Below are positions 1 to 5,562 of a stretch of 13,501 nucleotides of DNA, one piece after another. How positions within the stretch are numbered: position 1 is the first letter of the stretch; the number at the start of each line of letters is the position of its first letter. The position numbers were made by a program, and so were the translations under genes. The stretch covers positions 1 to 13,501 of the forward strand of contig DFBQ01000089.1 of assembly GCA_002367355.1 (NCBI GenBank). The letters run 5' to 3'. The notes beneath the pieces are model-generated. The model did not search any database. It was not told the DNA's origin and was given only the letters and a program-made list of their open reading frames with translations. This DNA is from Deltaproteobacteria bacterium UBA3076 (GTDB lineage: Bacteria; Desulfobacterota; Dissulfuribacteria; Dissulfuribacterales; UBA3076).

Positions 1-18
1 TACAAAATGAAGGATGCC
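1..18. repeat. Inverted-repeat copy A (left of traB-like gene)
   Basis: The first 18 bases are the exact reverse complement of 1464-1481, on the other side of the TraB-family gene. A shorter 12-base part (atgaaggatgcc) recurs at 1662-1673. The copy is cut by the window edge, so its full length is unknown. No transposase lies between the copies. It could be the end of a small non-autonomous element or an intergenic repeat that happens to flank the gene. Confidence 0.75.
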
Positions 19-55
19 GTTTTTTTCAGACAATTCCATTAAACTGAATGTAACC

Positions 56-139
56 GTTCAGGGTTCAAAGGTTCAGGGTTCAAAGGTTAGTTGGTTTTGA
101 CCTTATCATCTTAACCCTTGAACCCTGAACCTTTGAACC
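56..139. repeat. Inverted pair of 7/8-bp repeat arrays
   Basis: Bases 56-70 and 71-85 are a perfect 15-bp tandem duplication (GTTCAGGGTTCAAAG), itself built of a 7- and an 8-bp unit around GGTTCA. Bases 118-139 are the exact reverse complement of 62-83 (22 bp), so the whole can form a long hairpin with a loop of about 34 bases. A near copy of the right arm lies at 9432-9454. There is no T-tract of the kind expected for a terminator. Confidence 0.85.
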
Positions 140-187
140 TATACAACTGAATCTGATGCACAGATCAGGATTAGAATAATAACACTG

Positions 188-223
188 AGCCTCTCACAAA
201 ACTCGGAGTTTTTGCAAGAGGCT
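188..223 (+). other. Hairpin in the leader of the TraB-family gene
   Basis: AGCCTCT (188-194) pairs with AGAGGCT (217-223). Inside it AAAACT (198-203) pairs with AGTTTT (207-212) around a CGG loop, with a small internal mismatch and one bulged T. The hairpin ends 22 bases before the ATG at 246, so if transcribed it sits in the 5' leader. No U-run follows, so it is not an intrinsic terminator. Any regulatory role is inference. Confidence 0.5.
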
Positions 224-245
224 TACACTTATTGGAAAAACATTG

Positions 246-1439
246 ATGCTGGATCAAAAACGATTAAACAGAGATTATCCCTCGGACGTACAGGTCATCC
301 ATCTGGGGACCAGGGAGATTATCCTTATCGGCACGGCTCACATCTCTAAGGATTCGGTCGATTTGGTCCGCAGGGTGATTAAAAGCGAAACGCTAGACTG
401 CGTGTGCGTGGAACTTGATGCCAAAAGGTACGAGACGCTGTCCAAAAAGAAACGTTGGGAATCCCTGGATCTTAAGGAAATCATCCGCAAAAAGCAGCTC
501 AGTACCCTGTTGTTCAATCTGATGCTGGCTTCCTACCAGAAAAAGCTGGGAAACCAGCTTGGGGTGTTACCCGGCACAGAACTTCTGGTGGCTGTGAAGA
601 CTGCGGAGGAAAAAGGGATTTCTATAGCCCTGTGCGACCGCGATGTCAGGGTCACTCTGCGGCGGGCCTGGCATGCTACATCCTTTTTCAAGAAAAACTA
701 TCTGCTGGCCAGTCTATTCGCCGGATTGTTTGATCGAACTGAAATCACCGAAGAAAAGCTGAACGAATTAAAGAAAACAGATGTCCTTTCAGAACTTGTG
801 CTGGAACTGGGTCAGGCCCTGCCGGAGCTGAAGCGGGTCCTTATCGACGAACGAGATACGTTTTTATCCGAAAGAATCAAGAACGCAGAGGGCGAGCGAA
901 TCGTTGCAGTGGTGGGAGCAGGCCATGTCGAGGGAATCAAAAAGGCGTTGCTGGAAGACAGGCATGCCGAGATGGAGGAGATCAATGTTATTCCGCCTGT
1001 CTCCCCGATCTGGAGAATTCTTGGCTGGTCTATCCCTGCGGTAATCCTTGCCTCTCTCGGAGCAATCGCATGGAACAAAGGGTGTGATGTAGCTGGCGAT
1101 AATATTATTTACTGGATCTTGGCTAACGGCATTCCTTCTTCCATAGGGGCCATGCTATCCTTAGCTCACCCGCTTACCATTGTCTCCGCCTTTGCCGCGG
1201 CGCCTGTGACCAGCCTGACGCCTGTCATCGGTGCTGGCTATGTCACCGCCTTTGTCCAAGTTTTGGTCCAGCCGCCAGTGGTCAGGGAATTTGAAACAGT
1301 ACTTGAAGACATGTCCACGCTGATCGGCTGGTGGAAAAACAAGCTGCTTAAAGTCTTTTTGGCTTTTTTGCTTCCAGGCCTCGGTAGCATGATCGGTTCC
1401 TGGATTGGTGGGTATGAGATCATCTCCAACCTGTTTTGA
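246..1439 (+). CDS. TraB/PrgY/GumN-family membrane protein
   Basis: Predicted 397-residue member of the TraB/PrgY family. Its N-terminal soluble domain is followed by several hydrophobic segments. Family motifs are visible: GTAHIS at about 29-34, CVELD at 54-58 and GAGHVEG at 224-230, which hold the conserved His and Glu residues of this protease-like fold. Hydrophobic stretches at about 258-277, 286-305, 309-342 and 368-388 suggest a membrane-anchored C-terminal half. PrgY limits peptide pheromone activity in Enterococcus; the function of the widespread bacterial and archaeal homologues is not settled, so no substrate is claimed. A TTG at 243 directly precedes the ATG at 246. I chose the ATG; only a weak GGA stretch lies upstream. 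The gene stands alone between repeat-rich gaps and inverted copies of an 18-bp sequence, with no partner in its direction for 546 bases. Confidence 0.88.
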   Translation: MLDQKRLNRDYPSDVQVIHLGTREIILIGTAHISKDSVDLVRRVIKSETLDCVCVELDAKRYETLSKKKRWESLDLKEIIRKKQLSTLLFNLMLASYQKKLGNQLGVLPGTELLVAVKTAEEKGISIALCDRDVRVTLRRAWHATSFFKKNYLLASLFAGLFDRTEITEEKLNELKKTDVLSELVLELGQALPELKRVLIDERDTFLSERIKNAEGERIVAVVGAGHVEGIKKALLEDRHAEMEEINVIPPVSPIWRILGWSIPAVILASLGAIAWNKGCDVAGDNIIYWILANGIPSSIGAMLSLAHPLTIVSAFAAAPVTSLTPVIGAGYVTAFVQVLVQPPVVREFETVLEDMSTLIGWWKNKLLKVFLAFLLPGLGSMIGSWIGGYEIISNLF

Positions 1440-1462
1440 GATCAATTAATCGTACTACAAAA

Positions 1463-1674
1463 GGGCATCCTTCATTTTGTAGTTTACACTTTTTCAACAT
1501 AGACGGATGCCAGCCATTAGCTGTTAGCCGTTAGCTATTAGGTAAAAACTTTGTATAAAAACGGGTTATTAAGCTAAAAGCTAACGGCCAGTAGCTAATC
1601 GCACAGGTCATATTTTTTGAGGTATATTACCCCTAAAAGTGTAAACTACTTTTGGTTTGCTATGAAGGATGCCC
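1463..1674. repeat. Nested inverted repeat, MITE-like
   Basis: The left arm (1463-1493) and right arm (1635-1674) share two blocks in inverted order. GGGCATCCTTCAT (1463-1475) matches 1662-1674 and TAGTTTACACTTTT (1480-1493) matches 1635-1648, with spacers of different length between blocks. Inside lie two further inverted arms made of TTAGC-type heptamers (1515-1542 and 1573-1600). The unit is about 210 bp, has no coding capacity and could fold into one long stem. The outer block also matches 1-18. It resembles a miniature inverted-repeat element, but I see no clear target-site duplication. Confidence 0.7.
1515..1600. repeat. Heptamer arrays (nnTTAGC) as inverted arms
   Basis: The left array 1515-1542 is four consecutive 7-mers: CATTAGC, TGTTAGC, CGTTAGC, TATTAGG. 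The first two bases vary and TTAGC is nearly fixed. The right array 1573-1600 is the same family in reverse: GCTAAAA, GCTAACG, GCCAGTA, GCTAATC. The arms can pair over most of their length. The same unit appears at 13453-13480, about 12 kb away. Confidence 0.85.
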
Positions 1675-1709
1675 ACAAAAGTCTGGATCAAAGGGGTTAT
1701 AATGGATTA

Positions 1710-1878
1710 ATGAACATCGAACATCGAACGTCCAACATCGAATGTTGAATGGGAAAAGACTTATGACCTGGAAGAAAGGCTGCTCCCCTCTGTATCAAAA
1801 CGGTTGACAAGAAACAGAAATAGCCGTTGAATATTCGGTATTGGATGTTTGTTTTTCATTCGATGTTCGACGTTCATC
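1710..1878. repeat. Heptamer arrays of the ATCGAAC/GTTCGAT family
   Basis: From 1716 to 1750 there are five 7-mers in register: ATCGAAC, ATCGAAC, GTCCAAC, ATCGAAT, GTTGAAT. From 1858 to 1878 the reverse type appears: ATTCGAT, GTTCGAC, GTTCATC. A weaker array lies at 1826-1846. The outer arrays form inverted arms around about 100 bases that contain a promoter-like sequence. The unit recurs at 9408-9421. Nothing coding is seen here. Confidence 0.8.
1804..1832 (+). promoter_or_regulatory. Candidate sigma-70 promoter for the lipoprotein gene
   Basis: A consensus -35 TTGACA (1804-1809) is followed after 17 bases by TTGAAT (1827-1832), a 4-of-6 match to the -10. It would give a leader of about 145 bases before the ATG at 1986, and that leader would carry the right-hand heptamer array. 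The -10 lies within a heptamer-like unit. Proposed from sequence only. Confidence 0.35.
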
Positions 1879-1985
1879 TTTTAATGTAACCTGTGAACCT
1901 TTACAAAACAACTTAGCGCTTATGGGGTTATATCGGATAGCCTTCATGAGATATGGTGTTAACTTTTAACAAGGAGAAAAGGACT

Positions 1986-2270
1986 ATGAAGCGAAGACTC
2001 ACAATTTGGATTTTGGCATTGACCCTCGTCGGGGTATTCAGTCTCATCGGGTGCGACAAGAAAGAAGAAACAGGTGCCGAGAAGGTGAAGCAGGATGTAA
2101 GCGAAATGGCCAAGGAAGGAGCCAATGCAACCGAACATGAGGCCCAGACCGTGGGGGAAAAGGTAAAAGAAGCTGCTGGAGCAGTGCAGGAGACCGCGGG
2201 AGAGGCTGCTGAAGCCGTGAAAGAGAAGGTCGAAGAGGCTGCTGAAGCCGTGAAAGGGGAGCACAAATAG
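1986..2270 (+). CDS. Small Ala/Glu/Lys-rich lipoprotein
   Basis: Predicted 94-residue lipoprotein of unknown function. Residues 1-23 form a signal peptide: a basic MKRR start, a hydrophobic core and an LIGC lipobox whose Cys would be lipidated, so the protein is probably anchored in a membrane facing the periplasm. The rest is charged and helical, rich in Ala, Glu, Lys and Val. AEAVKEKVEEAAEAVK near the C-terminus shows an 11-residue period of the LEA/apolipoprotein-like type. The DNA shows it too: 2201-2223 repeats exactly at 2234-2256, an offset of 33 bases. The ATG at 1986 is preceded by AAGGAGAAAAGGACT, a good ribosome binding site, and starts the signal peptide correctly; an in-frame ATG at 1953 would put extra residues before it. 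The gene is monocistronic and ends at a bidirectional terminator. A stress or envelope role is a guess by analogy. Confidence 0.82.
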   Translation: MKRRLTIWILALTLVGVFSLIGCDKKEETGAEKVKQDVSEMAKEGANATEHEAQTVGEKVKEAAGAVQETAGEAAEAVKEKVEEAAEAVKGEHK

Positions 2271-2302
2271 AGGATTGCGCAGGAACTCGGAAAAGCTTAA
2301 AA

Positions 2303-2327
2303 AAAGGGCGTTTTAAAAACGCCCTTT
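2303..2327. terminator. Bidirectional intrinsic terminator
   Basis: AAAGGGCGTTTT (2303-2314) and AAAACGCCCTTT (2316-2327) are perfect complements, with the innermost A/T bases forming the loop. A run of A to the left gives a U-tract for transcripts on the minus strand. It sits between the convergent lipoprotein gene (+) and porB (-) and probably ends both. Termination on the plus strand is less certain because only TTT follows the stem. Confidence 0.8.
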
Positions 2328-2351
2328 GAAGGTTGGCAATGCGATAAAATA

Positions 2352-3290
2352 CTACGTCATCTCCGATAACCTGACCAGTTTTTCGTAGTCGGCATTCACG
2401 CGCTGCTGGATGTAGGCGATATGTTCTTTATCCAGGTGGCGGAAGCGACGCTGGCCTTTCAGGTATTCCTGAACAGGCTTGGGCTTTGTTATCTTGCGGC
2501 TCATGATGTAGCGTCCTTCGATAACTTCATACAGAGGGAAGACCTTTGTCTCCACTACCAGCTTGGCAAACTCAATAGAGCGCTCAGGTGCCGATCCCCA
2601 ACCTGTTGGACACGGTGAGTATATGTGAATGTAAGCAGGTCCTTTGACCAGGGCCGCCTTTTTTACTTTATTCATGAGGTCCAGGAAATAGGCAGGCGAA
2701 GCAGTAGCTACATAGGGGATGTTATGGGCCACTGCTATTCCCGGCACGTTCTTTTTCCAGGTGACCTGGCCAAAACTCTTTTTGCCCGGAGGGGTGGTGG
2801 TTGTCATGGCCCCGTATGGAGTACAACTGGAGCGCTGAACTCCTGTGTTCATATACGCCTCGTTATCTAAGCATATATAAGTGAAGTCGTGGCCTCGCTC
2901 CAGGGCGCCGGAGATCCAGCCAAGACCTATATCACTTGTTGCACCGTCTCCTCCAACAGCCACTATGTCAACGTGTTTTTTAGAGACCTTGCCTTTGCGT
3001 CTCAGGACTTTCAGGGCCGATTCTATGCCTGACGCCACTGATGCCGGATTCTCAAAAGCTATGTGGATCCATGGCACTTTCCAGGCAGTCTGTGGATATG
3101 GAGTAGTAATAATCTCCATACAGCCTGTAGCCATACAGACAATAACATTTTTTCCCAAGGCCTTCATAGCCATTCTAAGGGCCAGGACCTCACCACAGCC
3201 TTGACACGCCCTGTGGCCTGGTGCAAGCAGCTCTTCCTTGGGGAGATTTTTCGCCTTAAATCGTTTGAATTTTTCGAATTCAGGTATCAT
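2352..3290 (-). CDS. porB: Pyruvate/2-oxoacid:ferredoxin oxidoreductase, beta subunit
   Basis: Beta subunit (312 residues) of the four-subunit enzyme that oxidatively decarboxylates pyruvate, or a related 2-oxoacid, to acyl-CoA and reduced ferredoxin, or runs in reverse as pyruvate synthase. It carries the thiamine diphosphate site: GGDGATSDIG at 113-122 followed by DNEAYMNTG at 142-150. Four cysteines, C29, C32, C57 and C227, have the spacing expected for the proximal [4Fe-4S] cluster next to TPP. NTGVQRSSCTPYGAMTTT is typical of pyruvate-type beta subunits rather than 2-oxoglutarate ones. The length is normal. Its ATG overlaps the porA stop (ATGA, 3287-3290), so the two are probably translationally coupled. 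It is the last gene of porCDAB and ends just before a strong terminator. The substrate could still be another 2-oxoacid such as 2-oxoisovalerate. Confidence 0.93.
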   Translation of the reverse strand: MIPEFEKFKRFKAKNLPKEELLAPGHRACQGCGEVLALRMAMKALGKNVIVCMATGCMEIITTPYPQTAWKVPWIHIAFENPASVASGIESALKVLRRKGKVSKKHVDIVAVGGDGATSDIGLGWISGALERGHDFTYICLDNEAYMNTGVQRSSCTPYGAMTTTTPPGKKSFGQVTWKKNVPGIAVAHNIPYVATASPAYFLDLMNKVKKAALVKGPAYIHIYSPCPTGWGSAPERSIEFAKLVVETKVFPLYEVIEGRYIMSRKITKPKPVQEYLKGQRRFRHLDKEHIAYIQQRVNADYEKLVRLSEMT

Positions 3291-4465
3291 TTTTCACGCA
3301 CTCCGATTACTTCGTACAGTTCCTTTGGACGTTTCTTGGCAAATGCTGTAGCCTTGTCGACCATTTCTTCAAACCGCTCAACAGTTACATCCCGTCCACC
3401 GAGCCCGGCAATGAAGTTGAAAATCTTAGGAGACCCAGGCACCTTGTAGAAAAGAGACCTGAGCTCAGCACCCACCGGGCCGCAGATTGCGCCAGGGGGC
3501 AGACAGCGATCCACTACTGCCAGGATTTTTGCCTTTCCTGCGGCCTTTCGAAATTCAGGCCCGGGGAATGGACGCCATAGACGGATCTTTACCAGCCCTG
3601 CCTTTTGCCCTTTATCGCGCATGGTGTCTATTGCGGTCATGGCTGTCTCTGAAATGCTGCCCATTGTGACCAGCAAAACTTCGGCATCTTCAGAGCGGTA
3701 GGTCTCAATAGGATTGTACTGACGCCCGAAAAGATCGGCAAATTCCTTCCACCCCTGGAGTATCACCCTTCTGGACGCCTTTAGGGCTTCATTGTGCGCG
3801 ACCTTTGCCTCTGAATATACCTCCGGAATACCTACAGGACCCATGGTGATGGGCTTTCTGGGATCCAGGCGGTAGCGGGGCTTGAAGGGTGGAAGATACT
3901 GATCAACCTCCTCCTGGCTCAAGAGCTCTACAGCCTCGACAACGTGACTCAGGGTGAAGCCGTCAATGTTTACGATCATGGGTAAGGACACCCGTCTGTC
4001 TTCAGCCACCCTGAAGGCATGAAGAGTCAGATCAAAGGCCTCCTGGCCTGTGTCCGCAAAGGTCTGTATCCAGCCGATATCCCTCTGGCTCATTATGTCC
4101 TGGTGGTCATTCCAGATACTTATGGGCGCAGACAAAGCACGGTTCACTACAGCCATCACTATGGGAAACCTCATTGGACCGGGTATGAAGAGGATTTCGC
4201 TCATCAACAGGAGGCCCTGGGAGCTGGATGAGGTAAAGGTCCTGGCCCCGGCTGCTGAAGAACCGCAGCAACAGCTCATTGCTGCGTGTTCAGATTCTAC
4301 CGGGACGAATTCAGCATCCACTTCGCCATTTGCTATTACTTCCGAAAGGTGTTCCACAATATGGGTCTGAGGGGTAATGGGATAGGCAGGGATCACATCC
4401 ACATTCGCCAGCTTTACCGCCTCAGCTAGTGCAATTGATACTTCAATTCCCACGCGTTTGGCCAT
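3287..4465 (-). CDS. porA: Pyruvate/2-oxoacid:ferredoxin oxidoreductase, alpha subunit
   Basis: Alpha subunit (392 residues), holding the pyrimidine-binding half of the TPP site and the CoA and dimer contacts. AYPITPQTHIVEHLSE at about 27-42 and NRALSAPISIWNDHQD at 108-123 are hallmark PorA motifs, and PVESEHAAM at 55-63 supplies the conserved Glu region. The ATG at 4465 is chosen because GGAGGAGGG lies about six bases upstream and the product begins MAKRVGIEVS as in relatives. An ATG at 4471, overlapping the porD stop, leaves no room for the ribosome site, and an upstream extension to 4531 lies inside porD. The 3' end overlaps porB by four bases. An uncommon CCC run (65-67) sits where relatives usually have one or two Cys. 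Confidence 0.93.
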   Translation of the reverse strand: MAKRVGIEVSIALAEAVKLANVDVIPAYPITPQTHIVEHLSEVIANGEVDAEFVPVESEHAAMSCCCGSSAAGARTFTSSSSQGLLLMSEILFIPGPMRFPIVMAVVNRALSAPISIWNDHQDIMSQRDIGWIQTFADTGQEAFDLTLHAFRVAEDRRVSLPMIVNIDGFTLSHVVEAVELLSQEEVDQYLPPFKPRYRLDPRKPITMGPVGIPEVYSEAKVAHNEALKASRRVILQGWKEFADLFGRQYNPIETYRSEDAEVLLVTMGSISETAMTAIDTMRDKGQKAGLVKIRLWRPFPGPEFRKAAGKAKILAVVDRCLPPGAICGPVGAELRSLFYKVPGSPKIFNFIAGLGGRDVTVERFEEMVDKATAFAKKRPKELYEVIGVREK

Positions 4466-4467
4466 GA

Positions 4468-4761
4468 TCATCCCTCCTCCGGGACTATTGTTATGGCATT
4501 TTTGGGGCATTCGTGGGCGCAGATGCCACAACCTTTACAGTACTCCAGGTTAACCTCAAAGAAGCCGTCTTCAGTTTGGATGTAGGCCATGTCAGGACAG
4601 TATATCCAGCAGATACCACACTTGATGCACTTTTCCTTGTCAATGACCGGTCTTTGAGACCGCCAATCGCCCGTCCTGAATTTGACCGAGCTACCCGGCT
4701 CCATCACGTGACACCCAAAGGTTATTGTCTTCCAACCTATAATGGCATCAGTATTGGCCAT
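4468..4761 (-). CDS. porD: Pyruvate/2-oxoacid:ferredoxin oxidoreductase, delta (ferredoxin-like) subunit
   Basis: A 97-residue 2[4Fe-4S] ferredoxin-like subunit that passes electrons from the PorAB catalytic core to external ferredoxin. Two full cluster motifs are visible: CIKCGICWIYCP (C45, C48, C51, C55) and CKGCGICAHECP (C75, C78, C81, C85). The N-terminal 40 residues are the extension usual in PorD rather than in free ferredoxins. AAGGAGT precedes the ATG by a normal distance. The stop lies two bases before the porA start, so the genes are tightly linked. Confidence 0.93.
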   Translation of the reverse strand: MANTDAIIGWKTITFGCHVMEPGSSVKFRTGDWRSQRPVIDKEKCIKCGICWIYCPDMAYIQTEDGFFEVNLEYCKGCGICAHECPKNAITIVPEEG

Positions 4762-4823
4762 TTTGTTACTCCTTCACTTTATCTTAAGATGTTATGGGGT
4801 TGGTAATATCTTCGGCCACTTTA

Positions 4824-5372
4824 TCATCCAGTGACCGTCGTTTCCTCAAATGCCCTGCGCATTGCAGCCTTGTTTTTTTCAGAAAGTCGCCCAAACCGGC
4901 GATCCAATGCATCTTCCATGGCCTCTGTCCCTACAATGCCGGTAGCCTTTAATAGGGCACCGAGCATCGTGGTATTAGTAATGGGCAGTCCCAATACTTC
5001 TCTGGCTATGGTATTGGCATCTACCATGGCAAGTTTGCTATCCAGGCCAAAGGTTTTCCTGACCTCCGACTCCTTCATATTGGTATTCAGGATGACAATT
5101 CCGTCTTCATGCAACCCCTCTGATACCTTTACCAAAGAGGGAAGCGCTGAGTCCAGTACTACCACTATGTCCGGGCAGTAGACCTTTTCCCTGGTCCGTA
5201 TTGGGGAGTCACTCATCCTTACAAAAGCTGTAACAGGGGCACCCCTCCTTTCCGGACCGAAGCTGGGAAAGGCTTGCGCGTATTTTCCTTCATCTATGCC
5301 TGCAGTTGCCACGAGCTCAGCTGACGTAACAGCTCCCTGCCCGCCGCGGCCATGAAGTCTGATTTCTTTCAT
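4824..5372 (-). CDS. porC: Pyruvate/2-oxoacid:ferredoxin oxidoreductase, gamma subunit
   Basis: Gamma subunit (182 residues) and first gene of porCDAB. HGRGGQGAVTSAELVA at 7-22 and the FPSFGPERRGAPV block at about 35-47 are signatures of the POR gamma domain. This domain stabilises the complex and contacts CoA and the delta subunit. I place the start at the ATG at 5372, with GGGAG nine bases upstream; a TTG two codons earlier (5378) leaves only three bases to that site. porD follows after 62 bases. The C-D-A-B order matches the archaeal and Thermotoga-type arrangement rather than the single-chain enzyme common in many anaerobes. Confidence 0.92.
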   Translation of the reverse strand: MKEIRLHGRGGQGAVTSAELVATAGIDEGKYAQAFPSFGPERRGAPVTAFVRMSDSPIRTREKVYCPDIVVVLDSALPSLVKVSEGLHEDGIVILNTNMKESEVRKTFGLDSKLAMVDANTIAREVLGLPITNTTMLGALLKATGIVGTEAMEDALDRRFGRLSEKNKAAMRRAFEETTVTG

Positions 5373-5509
5373 TGGCAATATCTCCCATATAAGTATTTTA
5401 GATGTGACGAACTAAGACCCATACAAATCACCTTAGCTGAAAAGGGGAAAATCAGGTTAAGGAGCCTCAAAGGACATGAAAAGGCCTTCCAGCTTTTTCT
5501 TGATAAGGT

Positions 5510-5539
5510 TTGTTAACACGTTGGTTTTTCTCTTGTCAA
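5510..5539 (-). promoter_or_regulatory. Candidate sigma-70 promoter for porCDAB
   Basis: Read on the minus strand, a consensus -35 TTGACA (5539-5534) is followed after 18 bases by TAACAA (5515-5510), a weak -10. It lies just after the end of the TPR-protein gene and about 135 bases before porC. A separate promoter would make sense for the strongly expressed por operon. I see no clear terminator between the TPR gene and this site, so readthrough is possible. Confidence 0.3.
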
Positions 5540-5562
5540 GGGGCTGATTTGAAAGCCGGGGG

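Noticed and set aside
1515..1600. CRISPR array.
   Set aside because: Units are 7 bp with no spacers, and no cas genes are present.
1928..2266. Ser/Ala-rich reading frames antisense to the lipoprotein gene.
   Set aside because: They are shadows of the Ala/Glu/Lys-rich coding repeat, without ribosome sites or family features.
4466..4531. Longer N-terminus for PorA.
   Set aside because: It is the porD coding region in another frame; the ATG at 4465 has a strong Shine-Dalgarno and the family start.
5470..5505. Intrinsic terminator after the TPR gene (GAAAAAGC...GGCCTTTTC on the minus strand).
   Set aside because: The stem has a mismatch and is not followed by a U-run.
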